Assembly: GCA_964533945.1 (NCBI GenBank)
Contig: CAZHPA010000004.1
Location: 24,335 to 88,334 of the forward strand
Length of the DNA stretch: 64,000 bases
Source of the DNA: CAZHPA01 sp964533945
GTDB lineage: Bacteria > Bacillota > Clostridia > Lachnospirales > WRBF01
Direction: 5' to 3'
The position numbers and the translations under genes are program-made. Below are positions 18,154 through 30,000 of this stretch, piece after piece (position 1 is the stretch's first letter; each line of letters starts with the position of its first letter). The notes under the pieces are model-generated. The model saw nothing but the letters and a program-made list of their open reading frames with translations. It had not been told where the DNA came from and searched no databases.

Positions 18154-18516
18154 ATGTCGGATTTAAAAATATTTGATAAAGGCGCACCAGGCAGAGTTGC
18201 TTTTGGGCTTACCGAAAACGTTGCTTCAACGCTGTCATATGCAGGGTTTTTTATAACAGGCATTGTGTTTTTAGTTTGCGAAAGAGAAAATAAATTCGTT
18301 AGATTTAATGCATTGCAATCAATAATTACTTTTGGCGCATTGTCACTTGCTATTTCAATTGCTTCGGCAGTTCCACTTCTTGGAGGAATTGTTGCTTGGG
18401 CATTAGGAACTGTTCAAACACTTTTATGGTTATTTTTAATGTATAACGCTATTTTGGGCAAAACATTTAAAGTGCCTTTAATCGGAGATACAATTTGGTC
18501 ACAAATTTATAAATAA
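18154..18516 (+). CDS. DUF4870-like membrane protein
   Basis: A 120-residue protein with three hydrophobic helices. The segment CERENKFVRFNALQSIITF is typical of DUF4870/TIM-barrel-unrelated small membrane proteins in Firmicutes. The start is ATG 18154 just after GAGGAGGAAA; 37 upstream codons in the same frame lie in AT-rich spacer and are unlikely to be translated. The biochemical role is unknown. Confidence 0.75.
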   Translation: MSDLKIFDKGAPGRVAFGLTENVASTLSYAGFFITGIVFLVCERENKFVRFNALQSIITFGALSLAISIASAVPLLGGIVAWALGTVQTLLWLFLMYNAILGKTFKVPLIGDTIWSQIYK

Positions 18517-18531
18517 TTAGTAATTATACAC

Positions 18532-18560
18532 TTGACAATTTTATTAAATTAACTTAAAAT
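18532..18560 (+). promoter_or_regulatory. Sigma-A promoter for the ABC-F gene
   Basis: TTGACA (18532-18537), a 17-base spacer and TAAAAT (18555-18560) form a near-consensus promoter. It gives a 5' leader of about 50 bases before ATG 18619. Confidence 0.7.
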
Positions 18561-18618
18561 TAACAATTAGTGCATATAATGCAAAGTTTCCCTTGACAAA
18601 ACATAGGAAGAAATCAAA

Positions 18619-20526
18619 ATGATACTTTCATTAAAAAACATAACAAAATTATTCGGCACCGACGAAGTACTTAAAGATATTTCATTTAATGTTGGTGAGC
18701 GTGAAAAAATAGCAATTGTCGGAGTAAATGGTGCCGGTAAAACTACACTGTTTAAAATTATTACAGAACAGCTTTTAAAAGACGGCGGAGATATTATATT
18801 ATCAAAAGGAGTATCTATAGGATACTTGCCGCAAATTAGCGAAATGGAGAGCAAGAACAATGTTTACGATGAAATGCTCTCCGTTTTTGCTTATTTAATT
18901 CAGCTTGAACAAGACATAAGGCAGCTTGAGCATGAAATGTCTTTAATTAAAGATGAAAACAGACAAAAGAAAGAAAACGAACAGCTAATGCTTAAATATA
19001 GCCGCCTTTTAGAAGAATTTGAAGCAAAAAAAGGCTATGAATATAAAAGTCGTGTGCGTGGAGTTGTTCGTGGACTTGGGTTTTCGGATGAAGAAAGTAT
19101 GCAAATTGTTTCAACACTTTCGGGCGGAGAAAAAACCCGTGTTGCGCTAGGCAAACTGCTTTTAACACAGCCAAACCTTCTTCTTTTAGACGAACCAACA
19201 AACCATTTAGATATTAACGCCATAGAATGGCTTGAAGACTTTTTAAAAAACTATAGTAAAAGCGTTCTAATAATTTCCCACGACAGATATTTTCTTAACA
19301 GAGTAATAACAAAAGTAATCGAAATAGAAAACGGAAGTTCAGTAGTCTACGATGGCGACTACTCATTTTTTGCGTCCAAAAAAGAAATAGACAGGCAAGT
19401 TGCCTTAAAACATTATTTAAACCAGCAAAAAGAAATAAAACGCCAAGAAGATATTATTAAAAAGCTTAGGTCTTTTAACCGTGAAAAGTCTATAAAACGT
19501 GCAGAAAGCCGTGAAAAACTTCTTTCTAAACTTGAAAGAGTTGAAAAGCCAAACGAACTCCCCGAAAAAATGAGAATATCCCTTACCCCAAAAAAAGAAA
19601 GCGGAAACGATGTTTTTTCTGTAATATGCCTTTCAAAATATTTTGAAGACGAAATGCTTTTTAAAAATATAAGCTTTGATATTAAAAAAGGGGAAAAAAT
19701 TGCCCTTATAGGCCCTAATGGAGTTGGAAAAACAACGCTTCTTAGAATTATGTTAAATAGACTTAGCTATAATAGCGGCGAAATTAAAAAAGGTGTTGGC
19801 GTAACAATTGGCTATTATGACCAAGAGCACCAAAATTTAGAAGAAGATAATACTCTTTTTGATGAATTAAAAAATGCATATCCCAATTTAACTGATTTAG
19901 AAGTTAGAAATGCGTTGGCGGCTTTTATGTTTACAGAAGATGATGTTTTTAAGCAAATTAAAACATTAAGTGGCGGAGAAAGAGGTAGAGTTTCTCTTGC
20001 TAAAATAATGCTTTCAAATGCAAACTTTTTAATTTTAGACGAGCCGACAAACCATCTTGACATGTATTCAAAAGAAATTTTAGAAGAAACTATAAGAAAT
20101 TATACGGGAACTGTCTTTTACGTTTCCCATGACCGTTATTTTATAAATAACACAGCAGAAAAAGTTTTAGAGCTTCGCAAAGACGGCGTTAGTAAGTTTT
20201 TGGGAAATTATGATTACTACGTTGAAAAGAAAGCCGAAAACAAACAATTAAGCATTGAAACAAATGCCGAATTGCCAACGGGCAAAAATGATTATAAGCA
20301 AAAGAAAGACGACCAAAGCGAAAAACGCCGCATTAAAAACTTGATTTTAAAAACTGAAAAAAATATTAAAGAAGCAGAAGCAAGATTAAGCGAACTTGAT
20401 AATCTTCTGCTAAAAGAAGAAATATGCACAAACCATTTAGAACTTGAAAAAATATATAATGAAAAAGAAGCTGTCGAAAATAAACTATATGAATTATATG
20501 AGTTGTTAGAAAAAACAAGTAATTAA
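18619..20526 (+). CDS. ABC-F family ATPase
   Basis: A 635-residue soluble protein with two ABC domains and no membrane segments. The first has Walker A GVNGAGKTT, signature LSGGEKTR and LLDEPTNHLD; the second has GPNGVGKTT, LSGGERGR and LDEPTNHLD. The charged inter-domain linker (about residues 240-320) and a C-terminal coiled coil (about 555-630) are characteristic of ABC-F ribosome-associated factors (Uup/EttA/YdiF-like). These resolve stalled ribosomes or give antibiotic protection. With no resistance context, a housekeeping translation role is more likely. Confidence 0.9.
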   Translation: MILSLKNITKLFGTDEVLKDISFNVGEREKIAIVGVNGAGKTTLFKIITEQLLKDGGDIILSKGVSIGYLPQISEMESKNNVYDEMLSVFAYLIQLEQDIRQLEHEMSLIKDENRQKKENEQLMLKYSRLLEEFEAKKGYEYKSRVRGVVRGLGFSDEESMQIVSTLSGGEKTRVALGKLLLTQPNLLLLDEPTNHLDINAIEWLEDFLKNYSKSVLIISHDRYFLNRVITKVIEIENGSSVVYDGDYSFFASKKEIDRQVALKHYLNQQKEIKRQEDIIKKLRSFNREKSIKRAESREKLLSKLERVEKPNELPEKMRISLTPKKESGNDVFSVICLSKYFEDEMLFKNISFDIKKGEKIALIGPNGVGKTTLLRIMLNRLSYNSGEIKKGVGVTIGYYDQEHQNLEEDNTLFDELKNAYPNLTDLEVRNALAAFMFTEDDVFKQIKTLSGGERGRVSLAKIMLSNANFLILDEPTNHLDMYSKEILEETIRNYTGTVFYVSHDRYFINNTAEKVLELRKDGVSKFLGNYDYYVEKKAENKQLSIETNAELPTGKNDYKQKKDDQSEKRRIKNLILKTEKNIKEAEARLSELDNLLLKEEICTNHLELEKIYNEKEAVENKLYELYELLEKTSN

Positions 20527-20541
20527 AAGAAAAAAAGAATT

Positions 20542-20603
20542 TGCCAATTTATCTCCCAACCATTTAATATATAAAAAGATGGGAGAATTATTGGCATTTT
20601 TTT
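20542..20603. terminator. Bidirectional terminator between ABC-F and GH3 genes
   Basis: TGCCAAT pairs with ATTGGCA, and inside it CTCCCA with TGGGAG, flanked by A-rich sequence on the left and a T-run on the right. It lies between two convergent genes and can serve both. Confidence 0.8.
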
Positions 20604-20604
20604 G

Positions 20605-22896
20605 TTAAATTTGGCTTTTTAGCTGCTCTATAGCATCATTAATCTCTTTTAATGTAATTGGCGGTTTGGCAAAGCTAACCAAGCTATGCAGCGGCATACT
20701 GCCTATCATATGTTTTATCATTTCCTTTGCGCTTGGTCCAATGGCACTTTCATCGCCATCTGTTAAACTAATGCGTTGCGCAAGCTTATCTAATGGCGTT
20801 GTATCAATGCTTAAATAACCTATATTACTTAAATTCCAAATATCTTCGCAAGTTGTTGTATCTGAAAATTTAAAAGGTATTTTTTGAGTACTTAATACTT
20901 CAACAGAGGCGGCAACATGTAAATTTCTGCTTGAATTGCCAACTAAAATTTCAAAGTTTCCGCTTTCAACATACCAGTCATTTAATTGCTTTTCGTAATA
21001 TGCAAAGCTTCGCTTATCCAATTTAAAAACAACTTCCTTTTGCTCGCCGGGCAAAAGATGCACTTTATCAAAGCCTTTTAATTCTTTTATAGGGCGTGGC
21101 TGCTTTAATTGCTTTTGGGGTGCAACGTATAATTGTACAACTTCGCTTCCTGCACGGCTTCCTATATTTTTTATTTTAACGGTTGCGGTAATTGTATCTG
21201 TGTCTTTAATTTTACTGGCCGAAAGTATTAAATCGGTAATTTCAAATTCGGTATACGAAAGGCCAAACCCAAAAGGATACAATACAGGCATTTTACGTGC
21301 ATCATAGTAGCGGTAACCAACATATATTCCTTCTGTGTAATCTACGTTTTCGGCAGTTCCGGGGAAGTTAAGATAACATGGCGTGTCTTCAAGTTTTGCC
21401 GGAAACGTTTCTGCAAGCTTGCCGCTTGGATTTACATCTCCAAACAAAATATTAATTGCTGCCTGTCCTACTGCTTGTCCGCCTAAATACAAATTAAGTA
21501 TAGCTTTTACTTTGCCGCCCCAAGGCATAACGATGGGGCTTCCAATATGAAGCACAACAACAGTATTTGGTTGAACTTCTACTACTGCTTCAATTAATTT
21601 ATTTTGGCAATCAGGCAAGTTCATATGCGTGCGGTCGTAGCCTTCCGATTCAAAACTATTTGGCAGCCCTGCAAAAATAACGGCTACCTCAGCTTTTTTT
21701 GCTGCTTCAACTGCCTCATTAAATAACTTTGTATTTTCAATATCCCCTTCAACGCCAAATCCTTCACAATAAACAATATTTTCCATACCATATACTGCAT
21801 CAAGCGCACTTGTTACCTTAAAGCTATTAACATAACTGCTTCCGCCGCCTTGGTAGCGAGGGCATTTTGCAAAACCCCCTATTAATGCTATTTTAGCATT
21901 TTTTTCAAGCGGTAGTATGCTGTCATTTTTCAAAAGAACGGCGCATTGTTCTGCAACGTGTTGCGCTGTTAAATGGTGCTGTTCTTTATTGTATCCATCT
22001 TCTATGTTTTTTAGGTTTTCTTCCAAGTTTTCCAATGGCTTTTTAATCCATTCAATTAGTTGTTTAACACAATTGTTAAGTATAGCTTCATCTAATGTGC
22101 CGTTTTTAACAGCTTCAACAATTAACTTGTCATTTTCGCCGTTTGAAGACGGCATTTCTAAATTAAGCCCTGCAATTAACGCTTTAGGGCGATTGTTCAT
22201 AGCACCCCAATCTGTCATAACAATGCCGTTAAAACCCCATTCTTTGCGCAACACATCATTAAGAAGCCATTCATTCTCACACGAATACGTGCCATTTATG
22301 CGGTTGTAGCTGCACATAATAGTCCACGGGTTTGATTTTTTAACAGCTATTTCAAAGTTTGCAAGATAGATTTCACGCAACGTTCTTTCATCAACATTTG
22401 CACTAATACTCATGCGGTGGTATTCTTGATTGTTTGCCGCCAAATGTTTAAGGCTTGTGCCAACTCCATTTTTTTGAACTGCATTAATATAACTTGCGGC
22501 AAGTTCTCCTGCAACATATGGGTCTTCGGACATATATTCAAAATTTCTGCCACAAAGCGGGCTACGTTTAATATTTATAGCAGGGCCAAGCAAAGTATGT
22601 ACGCCTTCTGCTTTTGATTCTTCACTTAATGCTTCCCCAACTGTTTCTAAAAGTTTGCGGTCGAAGCTTGAAGCAAGTGCTGTTCCTGAAGGAAAGCAAA
22701 CCGCTTTAATGCTCTCAACATTATTTTTTTCGTTTTCTCTTTGCACACGCAATCCGTGCGGCCCATCGCTAACCATAACAGAAGGCAAACCAAGGCGTTC
22801 TATAGATTTAGTATGCCAAAAATCTTTACCGGAACATAGCGCAGCTTTTTCTTCAAGTGTCATATTTAACAATATTTCCTGAATATTTATTTGCAT
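20605..22896 (-). CDS. Glycoside hydrolase family 3 beta-glucosidase
   Basis: A 763-residue cytosolic GH3 enzyme without a signal peptide. The N-terminal TIM barrel begins with LLNMTLEEKAALCSGKDFWHT and contains VSDGPHGLR, the KHLAANNQE motif and GIVMTDWGAM, whose Asp is the expected nucleophile. The alpha/beta sandwich domain and a C-terminal fibronectin-III domain (GSEVVQLYVAPQKQLKQP) follow. The start at 22896 is required because the predicted promoter lies at 22931-22959, upstream of it but inside the longer frame. It probably hydrolyses imported beta-linked oligosaccharides. Confidence 0.9.
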   Translation of the reverse strand: MQINIQEILLNMTLEEKAALCSGKDFWHTKSIERLGLPSVMVSDGPHGLRVQRENEKNNVESIKAVCFPSGTALASSFDRKLLETVGEALSEESKAEGVHTLLGPAINIKRSPLCGRNFEYMSEDPYVAGELAASYINAVQKNGVGTSLKHLAANNQEYHRMSISANVDERTLREIYLANFEIAVKKSNPWTIMCSYNRINGTYSCENEWLLNDVLRKEWGFNGIVMTDWGAMNNRPKALIAGLNLEMPSSNGENDKLIVEAVKNGTLDEAILNNCVKQLIEWIKKPLENLEENLKNIEDGYNKEQHHLTAQHVAEQCAVLLKNDSILPLEKNAKIALIGGFAKCPRYQGGGSSYVNSFKVTSALDAVYGMENIVYCEGFGVEGDIENTKLFNEAVEAAKKAEVAVIFAGLPNSFESEGYDRTHMNLPDCQNKLIEAVVEVQPNTVVVLHIGSPIVMPWGGKVKAILNLYLGGQAVGQAAINILFGDVNPSGKLAETFPAKLEDTPCYLNFPGTAENVDYTEGIYVGYRYYDARKMPVLYPFGFGLSYTEFEITDLILSASKIKDTDTITATVKIKNIGSRAGSEVVQLYVAPQKQLKQPRPIKELKGFDKVHLLPGEQKEVVFKLDKRSFAYYEKQLNDWYVESGNFEILVGNSSRNLHVAASVEVLSTQKIPFKFSDTTTCEDIWNLSNIGYLSIDTTPLDKLAQRISLTDGDESAIGPSAKEMIKHMIGSMPLHSLVSFAKPPITLKEINDAIEQLKSQI

Positions 22897-22930
22897 TTTT
22901 ACATTACACGCCTTTCCTTTTATTATTGCC

Positions 22931-22959
22931 ATAATATCACATATTAAAGTGCAATACAA
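22931..22959 (-). promoter_or_regulatory. Promoter of the GH3 gene
   Basis: Read on the minus strand: TTGTAT, a 17-base spacer ending in TGA, then TATTAT. This is an extended -10 promoter. Transcription would begin near 22924, leaving a short leader before ATG 22896 that contains AAAGGAAAGG. Confidence 0.55.
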
Positions 22960-22991
22960 TAATTTTTAAAATAAATTGACAAGTTGTTATC

Positions 22992-23018
22992 ACCAAAATA
23001 CAAGCTATACATATTATA
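22992..23018 (+). promoter_or_regulatory. Sigma-K-like promoter of the Cys-rich gene
   Basis: AC at 22992-22993, exactly 16 bases, then CATATTATA at 23010-23018. This fits the Bacillus/Clostridium sigma-K pattern AC-N16-CATANNNTA. It lies about 50 bases before ATG 23068. In AT-rich DNA such a match can occur by chance, so this is suggestive only. A TTGACA at 22977 has no acceptable -10 at 17 bases. Confidence 0.4.
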
Positions 23019-23067
23019 TAACTAGGGGAGCAAACAAGCGTATTACAACAAAATAGGAGGTAAAAAC

Positions 23068-23940
23068 ATGAGTGCTTTTGAATTAAAAAACAACTGCGGC
23101 GACAAAGTTGCAGCAGAAACTAATAATTTAAGACCAGATAGATTAAGACAAGAATGTATTATAGCGCTTAAAGTTTACGATAGCTGTAGACAACAAGACT
23201 GTTTAACAGGCGCTGAAATTGGACCTGCAAGAGCTGCAGAAAACGTTTGTATTGGCGATGAACACATTAGAGAAGGCGACGTTATTGATCCACCATCAAA
23301 TGCGGCAGCAGTTACAATAGACAGATTAAGAGTTAAAAAAATAATTATAGTTAATAAAGAACCAAACGATTTTAAAAAGGGATTTTGGGATATTGACCTA
23401 AAATACGTTTTTGAATATCGCTTAACTTTCAGAGAAGCAGATGGAGCAACAATTGGTTCAGTTAGAGCTAACAGCATTTTCAATAAGAGAGTTACACTTT
23501 TTGGCTCGCTTGGCTCAGACCTTGTTATTTCAACAGACTTATTCCATCAACATTGCGGTTCTTCCCATACACTTGATGCAGACCCATTCATTTTGGTTGA
23601 AGCAAAAGCAGTTGCATTAGCAGCAGAACTTCGTTACCAAAGACGCAGAAATTGCGGTGATGAAGATTTTGCGCCTGAACCAAATGAAGTTTTAGTAACA
23701 ATTGGTTTATTTACTATAATTAAGTTGTACAGAATAGTTAATCTTTTAGTTGAATCAAGAGGTTTCTGTATTCCTGAAGAATGCGACGAAGTTTCGCCGC
23801 TTAACCCATGTGAATTCTTTGATAGCTTAGACTTCCCAATGGATATTTTTGCACCACCTCAAAGACCTGAATTTTTAGCAGGCATAAGTGGAGATATTCC
23901 ACGCCATACAAGAAGAGGCGGCTGCGGCTGCAACGACTAA
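23068..23940 (+). CDS. Cys-rich protein, candidate spore coat component
   Basis: A 290-residue soluble protein with no signal peptide or membrane helix. It has about twelve cysteines, including DSCRQQDCL (about residue 37), GFCIPEECDE (about 229) and a terminal GGCGCND. Arg content is high (RRGGCGC, RYQRRRNC). The motif KVYDSCRQQDCL resembles a phrase in uncharacterised clostridial proteins, some near sporulation genes (from memory). Together with the sigma-K-like promoter, I infer a structural protein of the spore coat. It has a strong AGGAGG site and its own terminator. Function is unproven. Confidence 0.55.
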   Translation: MSAFELKNNCGDKVAAETNNLRPDRLRQECIIALKVYDSCRQQDCLTGAEIGPARAAENVCIGDEHIREGDVIDPPSNAAAVTIDRLRVKKIIIVNKEPNDFKKGFWDIDLKYVFEYRLTFREADGATIGSVRANSIFNKRVTLFGSLGSDLVISTDLFHQHCGSSHTLDADPFILVEAKAVALAAELRYQRRRNCGDEDFAPEPNEVLVTIGLFTIIKLYRIVNLLVESRGFCIPEECDEVSPLNPCEFFDSLDFPMDIFAPPQRPEFLAGISGDIPRHTRRGGCGCND

Positions 23941-23962
23941 ACCACAAAACCTTCGCATTACA

Positions 23963-23998
23963 AAACCGTGGGAAACTCCCACGGTTTATTTTTTTATT
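23963..23998. terminator. Bidirectional terminator 23.96 kb
   Basis: An eleven-pair perfect stem AAACCGTGGGA / TCCCACGGTTT with loop AAC, followed by a T-rich run. It separates the convergent Cys-rich and GH89 genes. Confidence 0.9.
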
Positions 23999-24003
23999 AT
24001 TTG

Positions 24004-27000
24004 TTATTCGTTTAAGTTAATATCCCAATTTGCAAGATATTGCAATATTTTAACAACGTCTTTGGTGTCAACTCTGTCGTCGTGGGTAACGTTTGCAGCT
24101 TTTAATTGGTTTTCTGTAAGTTTTGCACTGCTCCAGTTTGTAAGGTATTGCATAAGTAAAACCAAATCTGCACTATCAATAATTCCATCGCTGTTAACGT
24201 CGCCGTATTTAATAGTGTTTGTAGGTATTATTTCAATAGTTTTTATAAGGCTTGAAAAAACATATAAATCATTTAAGTCTTTGTCGGTAGCTTGAGCATC
24301 ACTAAATAATAAAGCAGTCATTTCACTCTGAGAAATGTTTGAATTTGTTTTAAATATAATAGAAACAATATTATTGTTATCTAAAGCAACATTTTCTAAA
24401 TTAGCCCAAACGAATGAAACAAAATCAAGGGAATCTAAATTATTTCCGCTTCCTTTATCCATATTTGAGGTTAATTTACCGCCTTCTTCTGCAAAAATTC
24501 CCAAGCCTTCATATGAAACAGGTGTAAGTTTTGTTTTATCGAAGTTAATTTTAAATTTTGCTCCTGAAATTGGGGGTTTGCCTTGCAATTTAATATTTAC
24601 AATTACTTCAGACCCCGCTTCAACTGTTTCTTTATTTGTTTCTGCTACTAAACCTGCAATGCCTTTAAAAACTTCAACTGTTACAACATTGCTTTTAATA
24701 GTTCCATTTACAACGCAATAAAAATAATAAGTTCCTTCTTGTTCTGCGTTAAATGTGTATGAATTTTTTGTTGCACTTTCAATTTTAGTTCCACCTGTTG
24801 TGCTGCTTGTTGTGTTTGAATACCATTCATAAGTTGGGTTTTCAATATTTGCCGTCCCTACACTTAGCCATACTTTTTCCCCAACTTCCCCAATTCGTAA
24901 CTCTGGCAAAATTAATGCTATAGGTTGCGAATCATTATCAACTACTAAAGTTATAACATTACTTTTAATGCCATTAGCTGTGCAGTAAAATTCATAGGTT
25001 CCCGGCAATAACGGTTCTGGCATTTTCAAAGGTTCTAATGTTAACGTTGGTTTTGTTTGGTCAAAAATAATATAATCATTTCTAGTTTTGTCATTAAGAT
25101 ACCACTTATAATCGTAAGTACCATTACCTCCTGTTGCGATAGCAGCAAGCGTTGCAGTTTCGTCAAGCTTAATTGTTTGCGCTGATGAAGTTATAATTGC
25201 CAAAACAGGTTCACTTGAAACATTAACAAAAAATGATTTGCCAAACACTCCTACTCCGTTGTCACCTGAAACTAAATAACTATATTCAAATGCTCCTGAA
25301 TTATCAGCCGTGAAAGTATATGTGTTTGCGGTTGCTCCGCCAATAGGCAATCCTTTTAAAAGCCATTGATATCTTGGGTTTTCAATGCCATTAGCAACTG
25401 CTTTAAGCGTTACTGTTTCTCCTAATTCTATTCTGCCATTGTTTTCTAAATCATCAGAAGCAATATCAAGTTCACTAAAGGTAATAGGATATTCTATAAA
25501 GTTTAACTTTATTTTTTCGCCATTTTCATTTGAAGCTTGTGTTTCTTCCTTTATAAATGAAACCGGAATTTGTGTTACTTCTTCAATATTTTTATTTAAC
25601 ACAAATTGAACCCAAACAAATTCTTTACGGTTGGCAATATCGTATGGGTTTCTCCAATTAAATGTTATAGAATTAGCCTCGCTTATGTTAAAGTCTGGTT
25701 CGTCCATGCTTGATGAAATGCTATCTTCTTGTTGTTCCGATATTCTAGGAATTCCGTATGAAATAGGCGTCATTAAGTTGTTATCAAACTCAAGCTTAAT
25801 TTTAGCATTACTAATACCCGGGTTGTCAAACAATGTAGAAATTTGAACAAATACTCTTTTCGTGCCAAGCTTAACAGCTCCGCTTGTTAATCTAAGAGTC
25901 GCTTCCAAGCCCGAATCAGGTTCAGAACTAATTTCCCCATCTATTAAATTACTAATAACTTTAACGGTTATTTTCTTTCCAATATCAGCAGATGTTACGT
26001 AATATGTGTTTAAGCTTGTTTCAATACCAATAGGTTCGCCGTTTCTATACCATTGATATTTTAAGCTGCTTGCATTTACGTTAACCCCTGAAACTACCGC
26101 TGTTAATTTATTTCCTATTACTTGCTCGCCTGTAATAGCAACAGTTCCTGTTAATTTATCACCTGTTACAGCTTCTGGAGAAGTTATTCTAACTTCGGCA
26201 GCAGAAGCAAAAATTTTGCCTGTTTGGTCACTAACTGCATCTTTAACAACCAAACGTACTTTAGTTGCATTTTCTATAACGTTAAAGCTAGCTATCTTCC
26301 ATTCGCTTGTTGTAGTCCATGTTCCCTCTGCAACTTTAGCAGAAGCGCTTGTTTCTGTTGTAACCCAAATTTCGTATTGCTTAATTATTCCGTTAACTCC
26401 TCCGCCGGAGCGTGGTAATACTCTAATTCCGTCAATTTTTTTAACACCGCCCAAGTCAATTTCAAGCCAGTGATTTTCTCTTGGTTCTGTTCCTGCCCAA
26501 AGCGTATGCCAAATTGTTCCGGTGTTACCATCTAAAACATATTCTGCAGCGCCTTCCCCAACAACTCCGGGTTGAGCACTTCCTGTTGTTGCTGTCATGC
26601 CGCTTGTTGGCAAGTCTTTTGCAGCAGAATCGTCAGCGTTAACAACTTTGTTTAACATAAAGTTTTCAACAACATTGTCTCCTAGTTGTTTTAAATCAAG
26701 GTTTGATTTTTGGGCTGTAAATTCTTTGCGTCCTCTTGCCCAAGCCCATTCAAATTCAAACCATTCGTCTGTAGTTATGTTTGGAATTGCTGTAGTGCTT
26801 GTAATTTGTTGTCTGCTTCTTCCTATCCATTCTTCCCAACGTGCCTTGTAGAAGTCGCTTGTTAAGCCTGCCCATTGGCGGTTTGAATAATCTGTTAATC
26901 CGCCTGAAATAGCTTGCGGATAGCCGCCCCATGTTGTTATTAAAGCTTTTGCATTTAATTCATAAATCTTCTTCGTAAAGTCGTCGGCGTTAGCTGCCAT

Positions 27001-30000
27001 TGCTTTTGCGTTTTCAGTCCATGTTCCTAATAAAAATGAAGTTTGAGTGCTTAAAATTTTATCAACTTCATCAATAATTGCTAAAAATTTAGCTGAAAGT
27101 TCATTAAATCTTTCAATGTCTTTAGCATCTTTTGCAGCCGACATTTCTTCTTGAACGTTTTGTGCTGTATTTGAAAGAACTTGTTTCAAAATATCTGCAA
27201 CGTCATAAAGGTATGCAGGGCTGTCTTTTAATTTATCATAGTCTTTTAAAAGAAGTATTGCAGCTTGTTCTAAATGTTCTTTATCATAGCTTACAACAGA
27301 GTTGCCCCATGTTGAAGCAGCGCCTATTCTTCCTGAACGAGGTCTTGCGTTAATAACAGATTCGGGCGCACCTTGTCCTAAATTGTTAAGTTCTGGTTTG
27401 TATACGGTGTCGTTTAAAATTAACATAGCTCTATAAGCGCTGTCGCTATATTCGCCATATCTGCGTTCTGTATATTTAGCAAACCATTCTGTTAAGTTAA
27501 TTGGTTGCAAATTGTCTGGGGTTTCTGTCCAAATTGTTTCAAAGAACAAATCGTATAAAACAGGGTTGTTAACAGAAGCTTCAGGAGTTATTCCAATTCC
27601 TCTAAACCAATTAGCATTATTTGCAGCATATGGTATTCTGTTTATGAAATTTTCAATATGCCCATGCAAGCCAACACGTCCGCCAAAGTTATTAAGCATA
27701 CAATATACCCAAGGTGTTGATTGAAATTCTTGGCGTTTTGAATATTCTTCGGATTTTTCAGCGTATAAGTCAAGAACAAGTGCATTTTCCTTGTAAGGTG
27801 CAATACCATTTAATAAACCGCTACTTGGGTTTCCTCCCCATGCTTGAATTATCCAAACGCCGTCAGGGTCTGCTTTAAGCATTTCTTCCATAACTATTCT
27901 TCCGATAGTTGCTGTAGACATTCCGCCTGTTGCTCCACCTTCATGGAATGGGTCTGTTGCATAATAGTTAGTTACATCGCCGTAAACGTCTTTTTGGTGT
28001 TTATAAAATTTTTCTGCAAAATCTACAAAACTTTGTGTATCTGTTTTTAGCATGTCTGGTCTTTTACTTCCAACCCAATAAGGTTGAACAATTACTTCTG
28101 CTGAAGGAACTTTGTTTTTAATATCAACAGGAACCATACCGCTGTATGCTTGAAGAACAGGTTGCATACCCAATTTTCTCATAACAAGTTGATTTTTGCG
28201 TGCTAATTCTGTTCTTTCTGTAAACCATGTGTCATGAACAGGCCCACCAAGCCCAAAAAGGTTTGCCATATATGCCCAAGCATAATATGCCGGCCCTGCT
28301 ATAAAGTTTTTAGCTTCTTTGTGGGTGTAGCCTAAGTCTGTTAAAAATCTTCTCCAAACTTCCTCTTGACCTGTTAAATCTAAAATAACGTTAACGCCAT
28401 TTAGTGCAAGCCAGTCAAGCTCGTTTCTCCACTCATCCTCTCCCCAAAAAGCCATTGAATAGGAAAGCGTGCAGTAGTTGTATGAATATCTAATTTTATA
28501 TTTTGTTTCTCTCCTGTAAGGAGTGTTTCCAATTCTAACTATATTTTGCGGCATTTCTACTTGATTTTCAACTTGAGAAATATGTACGTTGCAGAAATAT
28601 TTATAATAATGATTTAGCCCTGTTGCCAAAGAAACACCATTGTTTCCTGTTATTTTAATTTTTCCGTTTGAATCCGAAAGTTCAAAATAGTCATATGCTG
28701 TGTTAACTGCATTAGGAGCTATAACAAAATCGAACCAATCCACATATTCAGCACCAACTGTTCTTGTAACAATGCCTTTTAATTCGTTTACTGTGTCTTG
28801 TTCTGTTATTTCAACATCATATACGCTTCCTTCAAAATCAGGAACGGTAACATCAGGAATTTGTACAAGTGGAACACTGCTTTCTGTTCCAATAACACGA
28901 ACTTCATTTAAAACTGCAGCAGAACTTGTTGAATTATATTCCATATAAACACGAACAAAACGTGCTGTTGCATTTTCAAAATAAGATTCGCCGTCTGCTG
29001 TTGCTTTTTCTTTTGAAGTTTTTGTTGCAAATTCGCTATAATCTTTGCCGTCTAGGCTTGTAAATATTGAATATTGGGAATAACCTGTTATTGGTGTGTA
29101 TATTTGAATTTCTGTAATGTCATAATTTTTTTCTAAGTCAATGTCTATATATGCAGGGTATTGTCCGCCTGTCCAGCCGGAAGTTTTAACGCCGTTAACT
29201 GCTCTATGTGCATTTTCCATATTTGAGTTTGAAAAAACAGGCTTTTTAAATGCAATGTTATCGCCGTCACCTTCAACCTCTTGCTGTGTTGCCATAATTT
29301 TAAGCTCTGCCATAGAAGGCCAAATGCTTTGGTTGCCGTCTGTTCTGGACATTTTTGTAAAGTTAATTCTAACTGTTTCAATTTCTTCAAGCGGTTCAAA
29401 GTTATATTCAACAGCAACTTTATCTCTGCGGTCGCCCGTTGTTTGGCTAACAAGTGTTCTAAATTCAGTTTCACCTTTTGCTTTGCCTAAAATATCGTAA
29501 GTGTATACTATGCCGTAATTTTCTGCCGCTCCTTCTTTTTCAAAAGCAACTTCTATTGATTTAACTTTTTTGTTATCTTTAAATGACAAATCAACATATA
29601 AAGGTGTTTCTGGAGTTATGCTATTAATGGCTAACCCGTCCCAATCTCCATCTCCTAACATTTTGTAAAGACTTGGGTTTGTGCCGTATATTCCATCGCT
29701 TAAAAAGTTAACGCCAGATTGCCCTTTTGCAGCATTTGTTGAAACTTCTGCAAGTGGTGTTATGTTTTCGTATTTATAGTCTATTTCTTCTTTTTCTTCA
29801 ACCCAAATTTCAACTTCTGCTATTGCAGGCCAAAACGCTCCAGTACTTCCGTTGTTTTTAGGGTTTGATAAAACTATTTCAAAATCTGAAACTGTAACTA
29901 ATTCTGTAAATTCGTAAACATAAGGCTCTGTGAATTTTTGGTCTGTTTTTTGATTATCAACAATTCTAAGGTCTGTAACGTTATTAACAGCATGTGAAAG

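Noticed and set aside
24335..24721. Plus-strand frames opposite the GH89 gene
   Set aside because: Several frames of 60-130 codons run antisense to clear cohesin, Ig-like and catalytic domains; they lack start signals and are shadows.
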